From assembly GCF_004297125.1 (NCBI RefSeq), contig NZ_SCVD01000040.1:186001-250000 (forward strand): 64,000 nt of DNA, read 5' to 3'. Numbering within the stretch: position 1 is the stretch's first letter; each line of letters starts with the position of its first letter. This stretch comes from Phenylobacterium sp. GTDB lineage: Bacteria > Pseudomonadota > Alphaproteobacteria > Caulobacterales > Caulobacteraceae. The notes below the pieces were generated by a model, which was not told where the DNA came from, ran no database searches, and worked only from the letters and a program-made list of their open reading frames with translations. Positions 55,481-63,685 of this stretch are shown piece by piece. A program made the translations under genes and the position numbers.

Positions 55481-56770
55481 ATGGCGCGGGTGGCGGCGAA
55501 GGCCACGGAAGACGGCATCTGGCTCGCGGCCGGCAAGCGGACGCCGTTCGCCCGGGCCGGCGGCGTGCTGGCGGGCAAGGACGCGCTGGAGCTGTCAGTC
55601 CCGGTGGTCAAGGCGATGCTGGCCGAGGGCGCGAAGCCCGACCTGGCGATCTGGGGCGCGGTGATCCCCAACCTGGCCTGGAGCAACATCGCCCGCGAGG
55701 TCCTGCTGGACGCCGGCGCCGATCCCTCGATCCCGGCCTTCTCGACGGTGATGGCCTGTTCCACCAGCATGGCCGGCGCGTTCCAGGCCGCAGGGATGCT
55801 GGACGGCCGCGGCCGCGACCTGGCCCTGGTGGGCGGGGTCGAGAGCATGAGCCGGGTGCAGATCGGGCTGACCCAGAACCTCTCCGACGACCTGCGCAAG
55901 GTGATGGAGGCGAGGAGCTTCGGCGACCGCCTGACGGCGATCAGCCACACCCGCCTGTCCGACGTGCGCCTGCACGTGCCCAAGATCCAGAACCGGGTCA
56001 CCGGCAAGAGCATGGGCGAGCACACCGAGGAGATGGCCAAGGGCTGGTCGATCGGCCGCGAGGAGCAGGACCGCATCGCGCTCGACAGCCACCGGAACGC
56101 GGCGGCCGCCTGGAAGGCTGGGTTCTTCGACGACCTCGTGATCCGCATGAGCGAAGCCGGCCACGACACCACGGTGCGCGCCGACACCAGCCTGGAGAAG
56201 CTTGCCAAGCTGAAGCCGTCCTTCGACCGCACCAGCGGCCAGGGCACGCTGACCGCCGGAAATTCCAGCCCGCTCACGGACGGCGCCGCCGCCGTGTGGG
56301 TCGCCACCGCCCAGGGGCTGGAGCGGCTTCCGGCCGCCACGCCGCGCGTGCGGCTGGTGGACTACGAGATCAACGCCATCGACCTGCACAGCGAGTACCT
56401 GCTGATGTCGCCGGCCTACGGCATCCCGAAGCTGCTGGCCCGCCACGGCCTCCGTTACGAGGACGTCGGGCTCTGGGAGATCCACGAGGCCTTCGCGGCG
56501 CAGGTGGCGACGCATATCAAGGCGCTGCAGGACCCGGCGTTCCTGCGCGACAAGGCCGGCGTCACGGTGGACTTCGGCCGCTTCCCCATCGAGCGGATGA
56601 ACCCCAACGGCGGCTCCACCGCCCTGGGCCACCCGTTCGGCGCCACCGGCGCGCGGATCCTGTCCCAGGCGGTGAAGGAGCTGGCCGCCATGCCGGCCGG
56701 GACCTGGGGCCTGGTGTCGATCTGCGCCGACGGCGGCCAGGGGACCATGGCGCTGCTGCGCAACGGCTAA
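55481..56770 (+). CDS. Acetyl-CoA acetyltransferase (thiolase)
   Basis: 429 residues. Nucleophile C93 in VMACSTSM, His/Glu region WEIHEAFAAQV, GHPFGATGARI and the C-terminal acid/base Cys in CADGGQGTM, all intact thiolase signatures. Start 55481 has GGAGG six bases upstream; a TTG at 55466 would add five residues. It probably performs the final thiolytic cleavage of a beta-oxidation pathway or condenses acetyl-CoA. It overlaps by three bases (CTAA) with the end of the convergent carboxylase alpha subunit. Confidence 0.92.
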   Translation: MARVAAKATEDGIWLAAGKRTPFARAGGVLAGKDALELSVPVVKAMLAEGAKPDLAIWGAVIPNLAWSNIAREVLLDAGADPSIPAFSTVMACSTSMAGAFQAAGMLDGRGRDLALVGGVESMSRVQIGLTQNLSDDLRKVMEARSFGDRLTAISHTRLSDVRLHVPKIQNRVTGKSMGEHTEEMAKGWSIGREEQDRIALDSHRNAAAAWKAGFFDDLVIRMSEAGHDTTVRADTSLEKLAKLKPSFDRTSGQGTLTAGNSSPLTDGAAAVWVATAQGLERLPAATPRVRLVDYEINAIDLHSEYLLMSPAYGIPKLLARHGLRYEDVGLWEIHEAFAAQVATHIKALQDPAFLRDKAGVTVDFGRFPIERMNPNGGSTALGHPFGATGARILSQAVKELAAMPAGTWGLVSICADGGQGTMALLRNG

Positions 56771-58650
56771 GCCGCGGTCAGCTTCGCCAGCACGGTCCCT
56801 TCGGCGACCTGGGCGCCCAATTCCGCACTCAGCTCTTCGACCACGCCATCGAAGGGGGCGCTGAGCGCGTGCTCCATCTTCATGGCCTCCAGGGTCAGCA
56901 GCGGCTGGCCTTTGGTCACTGTATCGCCGGCCTTGACCGAGAGCTGGGTGACCTTGCCCGGCATGGGTGCGCGGATCGATCCATCGCCGGCCGCGCCGTC
57001 GCCGTCGGCCACCGGCGGATGGTCGCGGAACACGAAGGCCTCGCCGCCTTCGAACACCACGATCTCCTCCTCGCTCTCCACGTGGACGAACCGCGAGGGT
57101 TCCAGCGGCATCTCGGCCTCGACGGCGGCGTCGGCGTAGAACAGGCGGGCGGTCTCGGCGGTCGGCGCGTTGAGGCGGAAGCCGCGCAGGCTGACCCAGG
57201 GGGTGGTCTGATGGTTGGCGGCGTGGCGCTCGATCGCCTCGCGGAACGCCCAGCCGGCGGTGGCGATGGCCTCGGGGCTGGGCTCGGCCGGGGCGGTCAG
57301 GGCCTCCAGCTCGCGGCCGATCAGGCCGGTGTCGACGCTGCCCACGATGAAGTCCGGGCTCTCCAGGCAGCGGACCAGGAAGCTGGCGTTGGTCTTCACC
57401 GGGAACACCTCGACCTCGCCGCAGGCCTCGGCCAGCTCGGCGATGGCCTGGTCGCGGTCCTCGCCGTGGGCGATCAGCTTGGCGATCATCGGGTCGTAGA
57501 ACGGGCTGATCTGGTCGCCCTCGTCGACGCCGGTGTCGACGCGCACGCTGGTGGGCAGGCTGAAGCTGTCCAGCCGGCCGATCGACGGCAGGAAGCCGGT
57601 GGCGGGGTTCTCGGCGTAGAGGCGGGCCTCCACGGCGTGGCCGGTGAGGGTGATCTGGTCTTGGGCCAGCGGCAGCGGCTCGCCGGCGGCGACGCGGAAT
57701 TGCCACTCGACCAGGTCCAGGCCGGTGACCATCTCGGTGACCGGATGCTCCACCTGCAGGCGGGTGTTCATCTCCATGAACCAGATGCGGTCGCCCTTCA
57801 GGCCGTGGCTGGCGTCGGCGATGAACTCCACCGTGCCCGCGCCCACATAGCCCACGGCCTTGGCGGCCTTGACGGCGGCCTCGGTGACGGCGGCGCGGGC
57901 CCCGTCGCTCATGCCGGGGGCCGGGGCCTCCTCGATCACCTTCTGGTGGCGGCGCTGCAGCGAGCAGTCGCGCTCGTAGAGGTGGACCACGTTGCCGTGG
58001 CTGTCGCCGAACACCTGCACCTCGATATGGCGTGGGCGGGTGACGTAGGTTTCCAGGAGGACCCGGCCGTCGCCGAAGCTGGCCTTGGCCTCGCGCTGGC
58101 AGGAGGCGAGCGCGGCGTCGAACTCGGCGGCGCTCTCGACCAGGCGCATGCCCTTGCCGCCGCCCCCGGCCACCGCCTTGATCAGCACCGGATAGCCGAT
58201 CCCGGCCGCCTCCTTGGCCAGCGTCTTGGCCGACTGGTCCTCGCCCAGGTAGCCCGGCGTAACGGGCACCCCCGCCTTGGCCATCAGGCTCTTGGCCGCA
58301 TCCTTCAGGCCCATGGCGCGGATGGCGCTGGGCGGCGGCCCGATCCAGATCAGGCCGGCGGCCATGACGGCTTCCGCGAACTCCGCGTTCTCCGACAGGA
58401 ACCCGTAGCCCGGGTGGATCGCCTCCGCGCCCGACGCCTTGGCCGCGGCGATGACCCGATCGCCCTTGAGATAGCTGTCGCGCGCGGCGGCCGGGCCGAT
58501 CAGCACCGCCTTGTCGGCGTCGCGCACGTGGGCCGCGTCGCGGTCGGCCTCGGAGAACACCGCGACGGTCTCGATGCCCATCTCACGGGCGGTGCGGAAC
58601 ACGCGGCGGGCGATCTCGCCGCGGTTGGCGACCAGGACGGACTTGAACAT
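56767..58650 (-). CDS. Biotin-dependent acyl-CoA carboxylase alpha subunit (3-methylcrotonyl-CoA carboxylase type)
   Basis: 627 residues. Biotin carboxylase domain (1-450): SVLVANRGEIARRVFRTAREMG, the ATP-grasp GGGGKGMR, EMNTRLQVEHPVTEMV, and a C-terminal BCCP domain with biotinyl-lysine motif EAMKMEH in TLEAMKMEHALSAPFDG. With the beta subunit five bases upstream this is the standard alpha subunit of MccAB-, PccAB- or geranyl-CoA carboxylase-type enzymes. The mccB-like partner points to leucine/isovalerate catabolism. Confidence 0.93.
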   Translation of the reverse strand: MFKSVLVANRGEIARRVFRTAREMGIETVAVFSEADRDAAHVRDADKAVLIGPAAARDSYLKGDRVIAAAKASGAEAIHPGYGFLSENAEFAEAVMAAGLIWIGPPPSAIRAMGLKDAAKSLMAKAGVPVTPGYLGEDQSAKTLAKEAAGIGYPVLIKAVAGGGGKGMRLVESAAEFDAALASCQREAKASFGDGRVLLETYVTRPRHIEVQVFGDSHGNVVHLYERDCSLQRRHQKVIEEAPAPGMSDGARAAVTEAAVKAAKAVGYVGAGTVEFIADASHGLKGDRIWFMEMNTRLQVEHPVTEMVTGLDLVEWQFRVAAGEPLPLAQDQITLTGHAVEARLYAENPATGFLPSIGRLDSFSLPTSVRVDTGVDEGDQISPFYDPMIAKLIAHGEDRDQAIAELAEACGEVEVFPVKTNASFLVRCLESPDFIVGSVDTGLIGRELEALTAPAEPSPEAIATAGWAFREAIERHAANHQTTPWVSLRGFRLNAPTAETARLFYADAAVEAEMPLEPSRFVHVESEEEIVVFEGGEAFVFRDHPPVADGDGAAGDGSIRAPMPGKVTQLSVKAGDTVTKGQPLLTLEAMKMEHALSAPFDGVVEELSAELGAQVAEGTVLAKLTAA

Positions 58651-58655
58651 GCGGG

Positions 58656-60248
58656 TCACATCCTGAACACGCCGAAGCGTGTTTCCGGGACCGGGGCGTT
58701 GAGCGACGCCGAGATGGAGAGGCCCAGGACGTGGCGGGTCTGGGCGGGGTCGATGACGCCGTCGTCCCAGAGGCGGGCGGTGGCGAAGTAGGGGTTGCCC
58801 TCGTCCTCGTAGGTCTGGCGGACCGGGGCCTTGAAGGCCTCCTCCTGCTCGGGCGTCCACTTGTCCGCGTCGCGGTGCACGGTGGCCAGGACCGATGCCG
58901 CCTGCTCGCCGCCCATCACGCTGATGCGGCTGTTGGGCCAGGTCCACAGGAAGCGCGGCGAATAGGCCCGGCCGCACATGCCGTAGTTGCCGGCCCCGAA
59001 CGAGCCGCCGATCAGGACGGTGAACTTGGGAACCTCGGCCGAGGCGACGGCGGTCACCAGCTTGGCCCCGTCCTTGGCGATGCCGCCGGCCTCGTAGCGG
59101 CCGCCGACCATGAAGCCCGAGATGTTCTGCAGGAACACCAGCGGGATCTTCCGCTTGCAGGCCAGCTCGATGAAGTGGGCGCCCTTCAGCGCGCTCTCCG
59201 AGAACAGCACCCCGTTGTTGGCCAGGATCGCCACCGGATAGCCCCAGATGCGGGCGAAGCCGCAGACCAGGGTCGTGCCGTACAGCGCCTTGAACTCGTC
59301 GAACTGCGAGGCGTCGACGATGCGCGCGATCACCTCGCGCACGTCGTAGGGCGCGCGCACGTCCTGCGGCACGATCCCGTACAGCTCCTCCGGGTCGTAG
59401 GCCGGAGGTTCTGGTTCTTCAAACGTCAGGTCGACGTGCTTGGTGGTGTTCAGGTTGGCGACGATGCGGCGGACGATGGTCAGCGCGTGCTCGTCGTTCT
59501 CGGCCACGTGGTCGACCACGCCGGAGCGACGTCCGTGGGTGTCGGCGCCGCCCAGCTCTTCCGCGCTGATGATCTCGCCGGTGGCCGCCTTCACCAGCGG
59601 GGGACCCCCTAAGAAGATCGTCCCCTGGCCGCGCACGATGATGGTCTCGTCCGACATCGCCGGCACATAGGCCCCGCCGGCGGTGCAGGAGCCCATCACG
59701 CAGGCGATCTGGGCGATGCCCTCGGCGCTCATCCGGGCCTGGTTGAAGAAGATCCGTCCGAAGTGGTCGCGGTCGGGGAACACCTCAGCCTGGTGCGGCA
59801 GGTTCGCGCCGCCCGAGTCCACCAGGTAGACGCAGGGCAGGCGGTTCTGCATGGCGATCTCCTGGGCGCGGAGATGCTTCTTCACCGTCAGCGGATAGTA
59901 GGCCCCGCCCTTCACCGTGGCGTCGTTGGCCACGATCATCACCTCGCGGCCCGACACCCGGCCGATGCCGGTGATCACGCCGGCCGCGGGAGCCTCGTCG
60001 TTGTAGACGCCATTGGCGACCAGCTGGCCCACCTCCAGGAACGGCGCGCCGGGATCCAGCAGCCGCATCACGCGATCTCTGGGCAGCAGCTTGCCGCGGG
60101 ACGTGTGGCGCTGGCGCGAGGCCTCGGACCCGCCCAGGGCCGCCGTTTCCACCCGCTCGCGGAGCTCGGCCACCAGGCCGCGGTTGACCTCGGCGTTGGC
60201 GGCGAAGGCGGCGGAGCCCACGTCCACCGCGCTCTTCAGTTTCCTCAT
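58656..60248 (-). CDS. Acyl-CoA carboxylase beta (carboxyltransferase) subunit, MCC-like
   Basis: 530 residues. Carboxyltransferase N- and C-domains: RGKLLPRDRVMRLLDPGAPFLEVG, FGRIFFNQARMSAEGIAQIACVMGSC split by GG-A-Y motif (TAGGAYVPAMSDET), and GAGNYGMCGRAYSPRFLWTWPNSRISVMGGEQAA. The FNQARMSA and GSCTAGGAYVPAMSDE pattern is that of the 3-methylcrotonyl-CoA carboxylase branch, although geranyl-CoA carboxylase beta subunits are very similar. ATG 60248 chosen over an upstream start. Expected to add CO2 to a beta-methyl-enoyl-CoA. Seven bases before it the ligase gene ends. Confidence 0.9.
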   Translation of the reverse strand: MRKLKSAVDVGSAAFAANAEVNRGLVAELRERVETAALGGSEASRQRHTSRGKLLPRDRVMRLLDPGAPFLEVGQLVANGVYNDEAPAAGVITGIGRVSGREVMIVANDATVKGGAYYPLTVKKHLRAQEIAMQNRLPCVYLVDSGGANLPHQAEVFPDRDHFGRIFFNQARMSAEGIAQIACVMGSCTAGGAYVPAMSDETIIVRGQGTIFLGGPPLVKAATGEIISAEELGGADTHGRRSGVVDHVAENDEHALTIVRRIVANLNTTKHVDLTFEEPEPPAYDPEELYGIVPQDVRAPYDVREVIARIVDASQFDEFKALYGTTLVCGFARIWGYPVAILANNGVLFSESALKGAHFIELACKRKIPLVFLQNISGFMVGGRYEAGGIAKDGAKLVTAVASAEVPKFTVLIGGSFGAGNYGMCGRAYSPRFLWTWPNSRISVMGGEQAASVLATVHRDADKWTPEQEEAFKAPVRQTYEDEGNPYFATARLWDDGVIDPAQTRHVLGLSISASLNAPVPETRFGVFRM

Positions 60249-60255
60249 GCGTGCC

Positions 60256-61911
60256 CTAGGCCGTCTTTTCCAGCACGAGGTCAAGTTCCGCGATCATGGC
60301 TTCCCGCATGGCAAACTTCTGCACCTTCCCCGTCACGGTGGTGGGGAAGCCTTCCACGAATTTGATGTGCCGTGGAATCTTGTAGTGGGCGATCTGGCCG
60401 CGACAGAAATCCCTGACCGCGTCGTCCGAGAGCCGCTCGCCGGGCTTCAGCACGATCCAGGCGCACAGCTCCTCTCCGTACTTCGCGTCCGGCACGCCGA
60501 TCACCTGCACGTCCTGGATGGCCGGGTGGCGATAGAGGAACTCCTCGATCTCGCGCGGATAGACGTTCTCGCCGCCGCGGATGACCATGTCCTTGATCCG
60601 GCCCACGATGTTGCAGCAGCCGTCGTCGTCCAGGGTGGCCAGGTCGCCGGTGTGCATCCAGCCGGCCACGTCCAGCGCCTCGGCGGTCCGCTCCGGATCG
60701 CCCCAGTAGCCCAGCATGACCGAATAGCCGCGCGTGCAGAGCTCGCCCGGCTCTCCGCGCGGGACGATCCGGCCCTCGGCGTCGACGATCTTCACCTCCA
60801 GGTGCGGCTGGATGCGGCCGACGGTGCCGACGCGGACCTCCAGGCTGTCGTCGCAGCCGGACTGGAAGCTGACGGGCGAGGTCTCGGTCATGCCATAGGC
60901 GATGGTCACCTCCGGCATGTGCATCCGGTCGATCACCTGGCGCATCACCTCGATCGGGCAGGGCGATCCCGCCATGATCCCGGTGCGCAGCGAGCTGAGG
61001 TCGAAGGCCGCGAAGTCCGGGTGGCCCAGCATGGCGATGAACATGGTCGGCACGCCATAGAGCGCCTGGCACTGTTCCGCCGCCACCGCCTCCAGCACCG
61101 CCAGCGGCTCGAAGGCCTCGGCCGGATAGACCATGGTCGCCGCATGGGTCACGCAGCCCAGGTTGCCCATCACCATGCCGAAGCAGTGGTAGAGCGGGAC
61201 GGGGATGCAGAGCTTGTCGCCGGCCTGGAGCCAGATGGCCTCGGCGACGAAGAAGCCGTTGTTGAGGATGTTGTGGTGGCTGAGCGTGGCGCCCTTCGGG
61301 AAGCCGGTGGTGCCGCTGGTGAACTGGATGTTGATCGGGTCGTCGAACTGCAGCGTCGGGCCGATCTCCTCCAGCCGGGCGCGGTCGGCGCGGTCGGCGG
61401 TGTTCGACACGTGCGGGAAGCTCAGGCAGCCGCGGTGCGGGTCGTCGCCGATGGTGATGACGGTTTCCAGCAGGGGCAGGCGGCCGGCGTCGCGCAGCTC
61501 GCGGACCATGGCCAGATACTCGCTGGTCTTGTGGCGGACGGCGGTGACCAGGGCCCGGCAGCCCACCTTGTTCAGCGCATATTCCGCCTCGGACAGCCGA
61601 TAGGCCGGATTGATGTTCACCAGCACCAGCCCCGCCCTGGCGGTGGCGAACTGGGTGATCGTCCACTCCGCGCAGTTGGGGGCCCACACGCCCACACGGT
61701 CGCCGGGATTGAGGCCCAGCGCGATGAGGCCGGCGGCGAAGGCGTCGACCCGGGCCTTCAGCTCCGCGTAGGTCCAGCGCACGTCCTGATGCCGGACGAT
61801 CAGGGCCAGGCGGTCCGGATTGGCCGCGCAGGTCTCGTCGAACAGGGCGCCGATGGTCTTGCCGATCAGCGGCTTGCTGCTGGCCCCGTGAACATAGCTG
61901 AGCCCCGCCAT
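60256..61911 (-). CDS. AMP-dependent acyl-CoA ligase of the carboxylase operon
   Basis: 551 residues. ANL motifs: FTSGTTGFPKGATLSHHN, the YGMTETSP A5 motif, MHTGDLATLDDDG, VIRGGENVYPREIE and the catalytic lysine in TVTGKVQKFAM. ATG 61911 with GGGAGGAGGACG directly upstream. Probably activates a branched or terpenoid acid for the carboxylase steps encoded downstream. First gene of a ligase-beta-alpha operon; the divergent acyl-CoA dehydrogenase and hydratase are presumably in the same pathway. Confidence 0.92.
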   Translation of the reverse strand: MAGLSYVHGASSKPLIGKTIGALFDETCAANPDRLALIVRHQDVRWTYAELKARVDAFAAGLIALGLNPGDRVGVWAPNCAEWTITQFATARAGLVLVNINPAYRLSEAEYALNKVGCRALVTAVRHKTSEYLAMVRELRDAGRLPLLETVITIGDDPHRGCLSFPHVSNTADRADRARLEEIGPTLQFDDPINIQFTSGTTGFPKGATLSHHNILNNGFFVAEAIWLQAGDKLCIPVPLYHCFGMVMGNLGCVTHAATMVYPAEAFEPLAVLEAVAAEQCQALYGVPTMFIAMLGHPDFAAFDLSSLRTGIMAGSPCPIEVMRQVIDRMHMPEVTIAYGMTETSPVSFQSGCDDSLEVRVGTVGRIQPHLEVKIVDAEGRIVPRGEPGELCTRGYSVMLGYWGDPERTAEALDVAGWMHTGDLATLDDDGCCNIVGRIKDMVIRGGENVYPREIEEFLYRHPAIQDVQVIGVPDAKYGEELCAWIVLKPGERLSDDAVRDFCRGQIAHYKIPRHIKFVEGFPTTVTGKVQKFAMREAMIAELDLVLEKTA

Positions 61912-62003
61912 CGTCCTCCTCCCGTGTTTTCTCCCATCGTGGCCGCCAGGGCCTGACGTGTCATCTCGGAAAGCGTGCGGCGGGTTGCTGCCGTAGGACA
62001 GAT

Positions 62004-62033
62004 GTCCACGAACCACACGAACCACACGAACGG
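62004..62033. repeat. Left 30-bp inverted repeat of the GxxExxY cassette
   Basis: GTCCACGAACCACACGAACC followed by ACACGAACGG, the exact reverse complement of 62403-62432. It begins right after the stop codon of the nuclease frame (62034-62036), so the gene ends where this repeat starts. Built of 9-mer units (CCACACGAA). Confidence 0.85.
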
Positions 62034-62435
62034 TCAGAGAACCAGGCGCTCGAGGCGCGCCTTGGGCGCGCAGCCGAGGTTCACAAGCAGACCGACACGC
62101 GTCCTCGCAGCCTTGAGGTAATTCAGAACCTGCGCCCGATGCTCGGGCGCGAGCGCGCCGAGAGCCTTCAGTTCAACCACGACAGTCCCGAAGCAGATGA
62201 AATCCGGCGCGTAGGTCTGTCGTAGGCGAGCGCCCTTGTAGTCGAGGACGAGCGTGGGTTGGGCGACGAAGGGGATGCCGCGCTCCGCGAACTCGAGAGT
62301 CAGTCACTCTTGATAGACAGCCTCAAGAAAGCCGGCGCCCATTACTCGGTTTACCTCAAAGATCGCGCCTTGGATGCGGAGGACCTCGTCGGCCTGCAAG
62401 AGCCGTTCGTGTGGTTCGTGTGGTTCGTGGACCAT
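62034..62435 (-). pseudogene. GxxExxY family PD-(D/E)XK nuclease-like gene, with in-frame TGA at codon 44
   Basis: 134-codon frame from ATG 62435 to TGA 62034-62036. Translated, it begins MVHEPHEPHER (encoded by the right inverted repeat), then the family-naming G35-x-x-E38-x-x-Y41, and after codon 44 the nuclease core P77-D78 and E88-L-K90 (VVELKA). Length and motif order are right for PDDEXK_3 GxxExxY proteins. The only lesion is codon 44 (62304-62306), TGA, where relatives I recall often have Cys (YxECL) or Ala. I call a pseudogene by default. Recoding, a sequencing error or a phase-variant cannot be excluded. No restart codon with a ribosome site is visible. Confidence 0.72.
62403..62432. 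repeat. Right 30-bp inverted repeat of the GxxExxY cassette
   Basis: CCGTTCGTGTGGTTCGTGTG then GTTCGTGGAC, perfect reverse complement of 62004-62033. On the minus strand it supplies codons 2-11 of the nuclease gene. A 28-bp copy occurs alone at 40773-40800. Confidence 0.85.
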
Positions 62436-62533
62436 TTCTCTAGCGCCCTCGCCGCGTTTCAGCGGCAAGAACAATGCATGAACATTACGGCCGCGCTAGG
62501 CTCACGCTGCGTACCCGTGGCACAGAGGCGGCC

Positions 62534-63685
62534 GTGACCAACGAGACCTTCCCCGAGATCCGCGAGGCGGTGCGCAAGCTGTGCGCCCGCTTCCCCGGCG
62601 CCTACTGGCGCGAGCTGGACCGCGAGCGGGCCTACCCGACCGCCTTCGTCCAGGCGCTGACGGAAGCCGGCTTCCTGTCGGTGCTGATCCCGGAGGAATA
62701 CGGCGGCTCGGGCCTGGGCCTCGCGGCCGCCACGGCGGTGCTGGAGGAGATCCATCGCAGCGGCTGCAACGGCGGCGCCTGCCACGCCCAGATGTACACC
62801 ATGGGCACGGTGCTCCGGCACGGCACGCCGGCCCAGAAGGAAGCCTACCTGCCCAAGGTGGCCACCGGCGAGCTGCGCCTGCAGGCCTTCGGGGTCACCG
62901 AGCCGGACGCCGGCACCGACACCACCCGCATCACCACCTTCGCGAAGAAGGTCGGCGACAAGTATGTCGTCAACGGCCGCAAGCTGTGGATCAGTCGGGC
63001 CGAGCATTCCGACCTGATGGTCCTGCTCTGCCGCACCAGCCCGCGCGACGAGGCCAGGACCTCGGCCGGCATGAGCGTCCTGCTGGTCGACATGCGCACG
63101 GCGGTGGGGAACGGCCTGACCATCACCCCGGTCCGCACCATGCTGAACCACGCCACCACCGAGCTGCTGTTCGAAGACCTGGAAGTTCCGGTCGAGAACC
63201 TGGTCGGCGAGGAAGGCAAAGGCTTCAAATACATCCTGGACGGCATGAACGCCGAGCGGATCCTGATCGCCTCGGAGTGCATCGGCGACGCCCGCTTCTT
63301 CATCGACCGGGCCAGCCAGTACGCCAAGGACCGGGTCGTGTTCGGCCGCCCGATCGGCGAGAACCAGGGCGTCCAGTTCCCGCTGGCCCGGGCCTATGTC
63401 CAGATGACCTCCGCCAGCCTGATGGTCGACAAAGCCGCCGCGCTGTTCGAAGCCGGCGAGCCCTGCGGGACCGAGGCCAACATGGCCAAGCTGGTCGCCT
63501 CCGAGGCCTCCTGGTTCGCCGCCGACATGGCGCTGCAGACCCACGGCGGCTTCGGCTTCGCCGAGGAATACGACATCGAGCGCAAGTTCCGCGAGACGCG
63601 CCTCTACCAGGTGGCGCCGATCTCCACGAACCTGATCCTCAGCCACGTCGCCACCCACGTCCTGGGCCAGCCGAAGAGCTTTTGA
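62534..63685 (+). CDS. Acyl-CoA dehydrogenase
   Basis: 383 residues from the GTG at 62534 (purine-rich AGAGGCGG upstream; an earlier in-frame ATG at 62474 lies next to the mobile repeat and is not conserved). FAD/substrate motifs QAFGVTEPDAGTDTT, the HGGFGFAEEYDIERKFRETRLYQVAPISTNLI ending split by the catalytic region, and KLWISRAEHSD. It should oxidise an acyl-CoA to the enoyl-CoA with electron transfer to ETF. The stop overlaps the next ATG (TGATG). In the context of the carboxylase cluster this could be an isovaleryl- or citronellyl-CoA dehydrogenase-like enzyme. Confidence 0.92.
   Translation: MTNETFPEIREAVRKLCARFPGAYWRELDRERAYPTAFVQALTEAGFLSVLIPEEYGGSGLGLAAATAVLEEIHRSGCNGGACHAQMYTMGTVLRHGTPAQKEAYLPKVATGELRLQAFGVTEPDAGTDTTRITTFAKKVGDKYVVNGRKLWISRAEHSDLMVLLCRTSPRDEARTSAGMSVLLVDMRTAVGNGLTITPVRTMLNHATTELLFEDLEVPVENLVGEEGKGFKYILDGMNAERILIASECIGDARFFIDRASQYAKDRVVFGRPIGENQGVQFPLARAYVQMTSASLMVDKAAALFEAGEPCGTEANMAKLVASEASWFAADMALQTHGGFGFAEEYDIERKFRETRLYQVAPISTNLILSHVATHVLGQPKSF

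Noticed and set aside
62304..62306. TGA codon read as selenocysteine
   Set aside because: No SECIS element could be recognised directly downstream and no selenocysteine genes are in the window, so a nonsense mutation is the default. Kept as a check in the findings.
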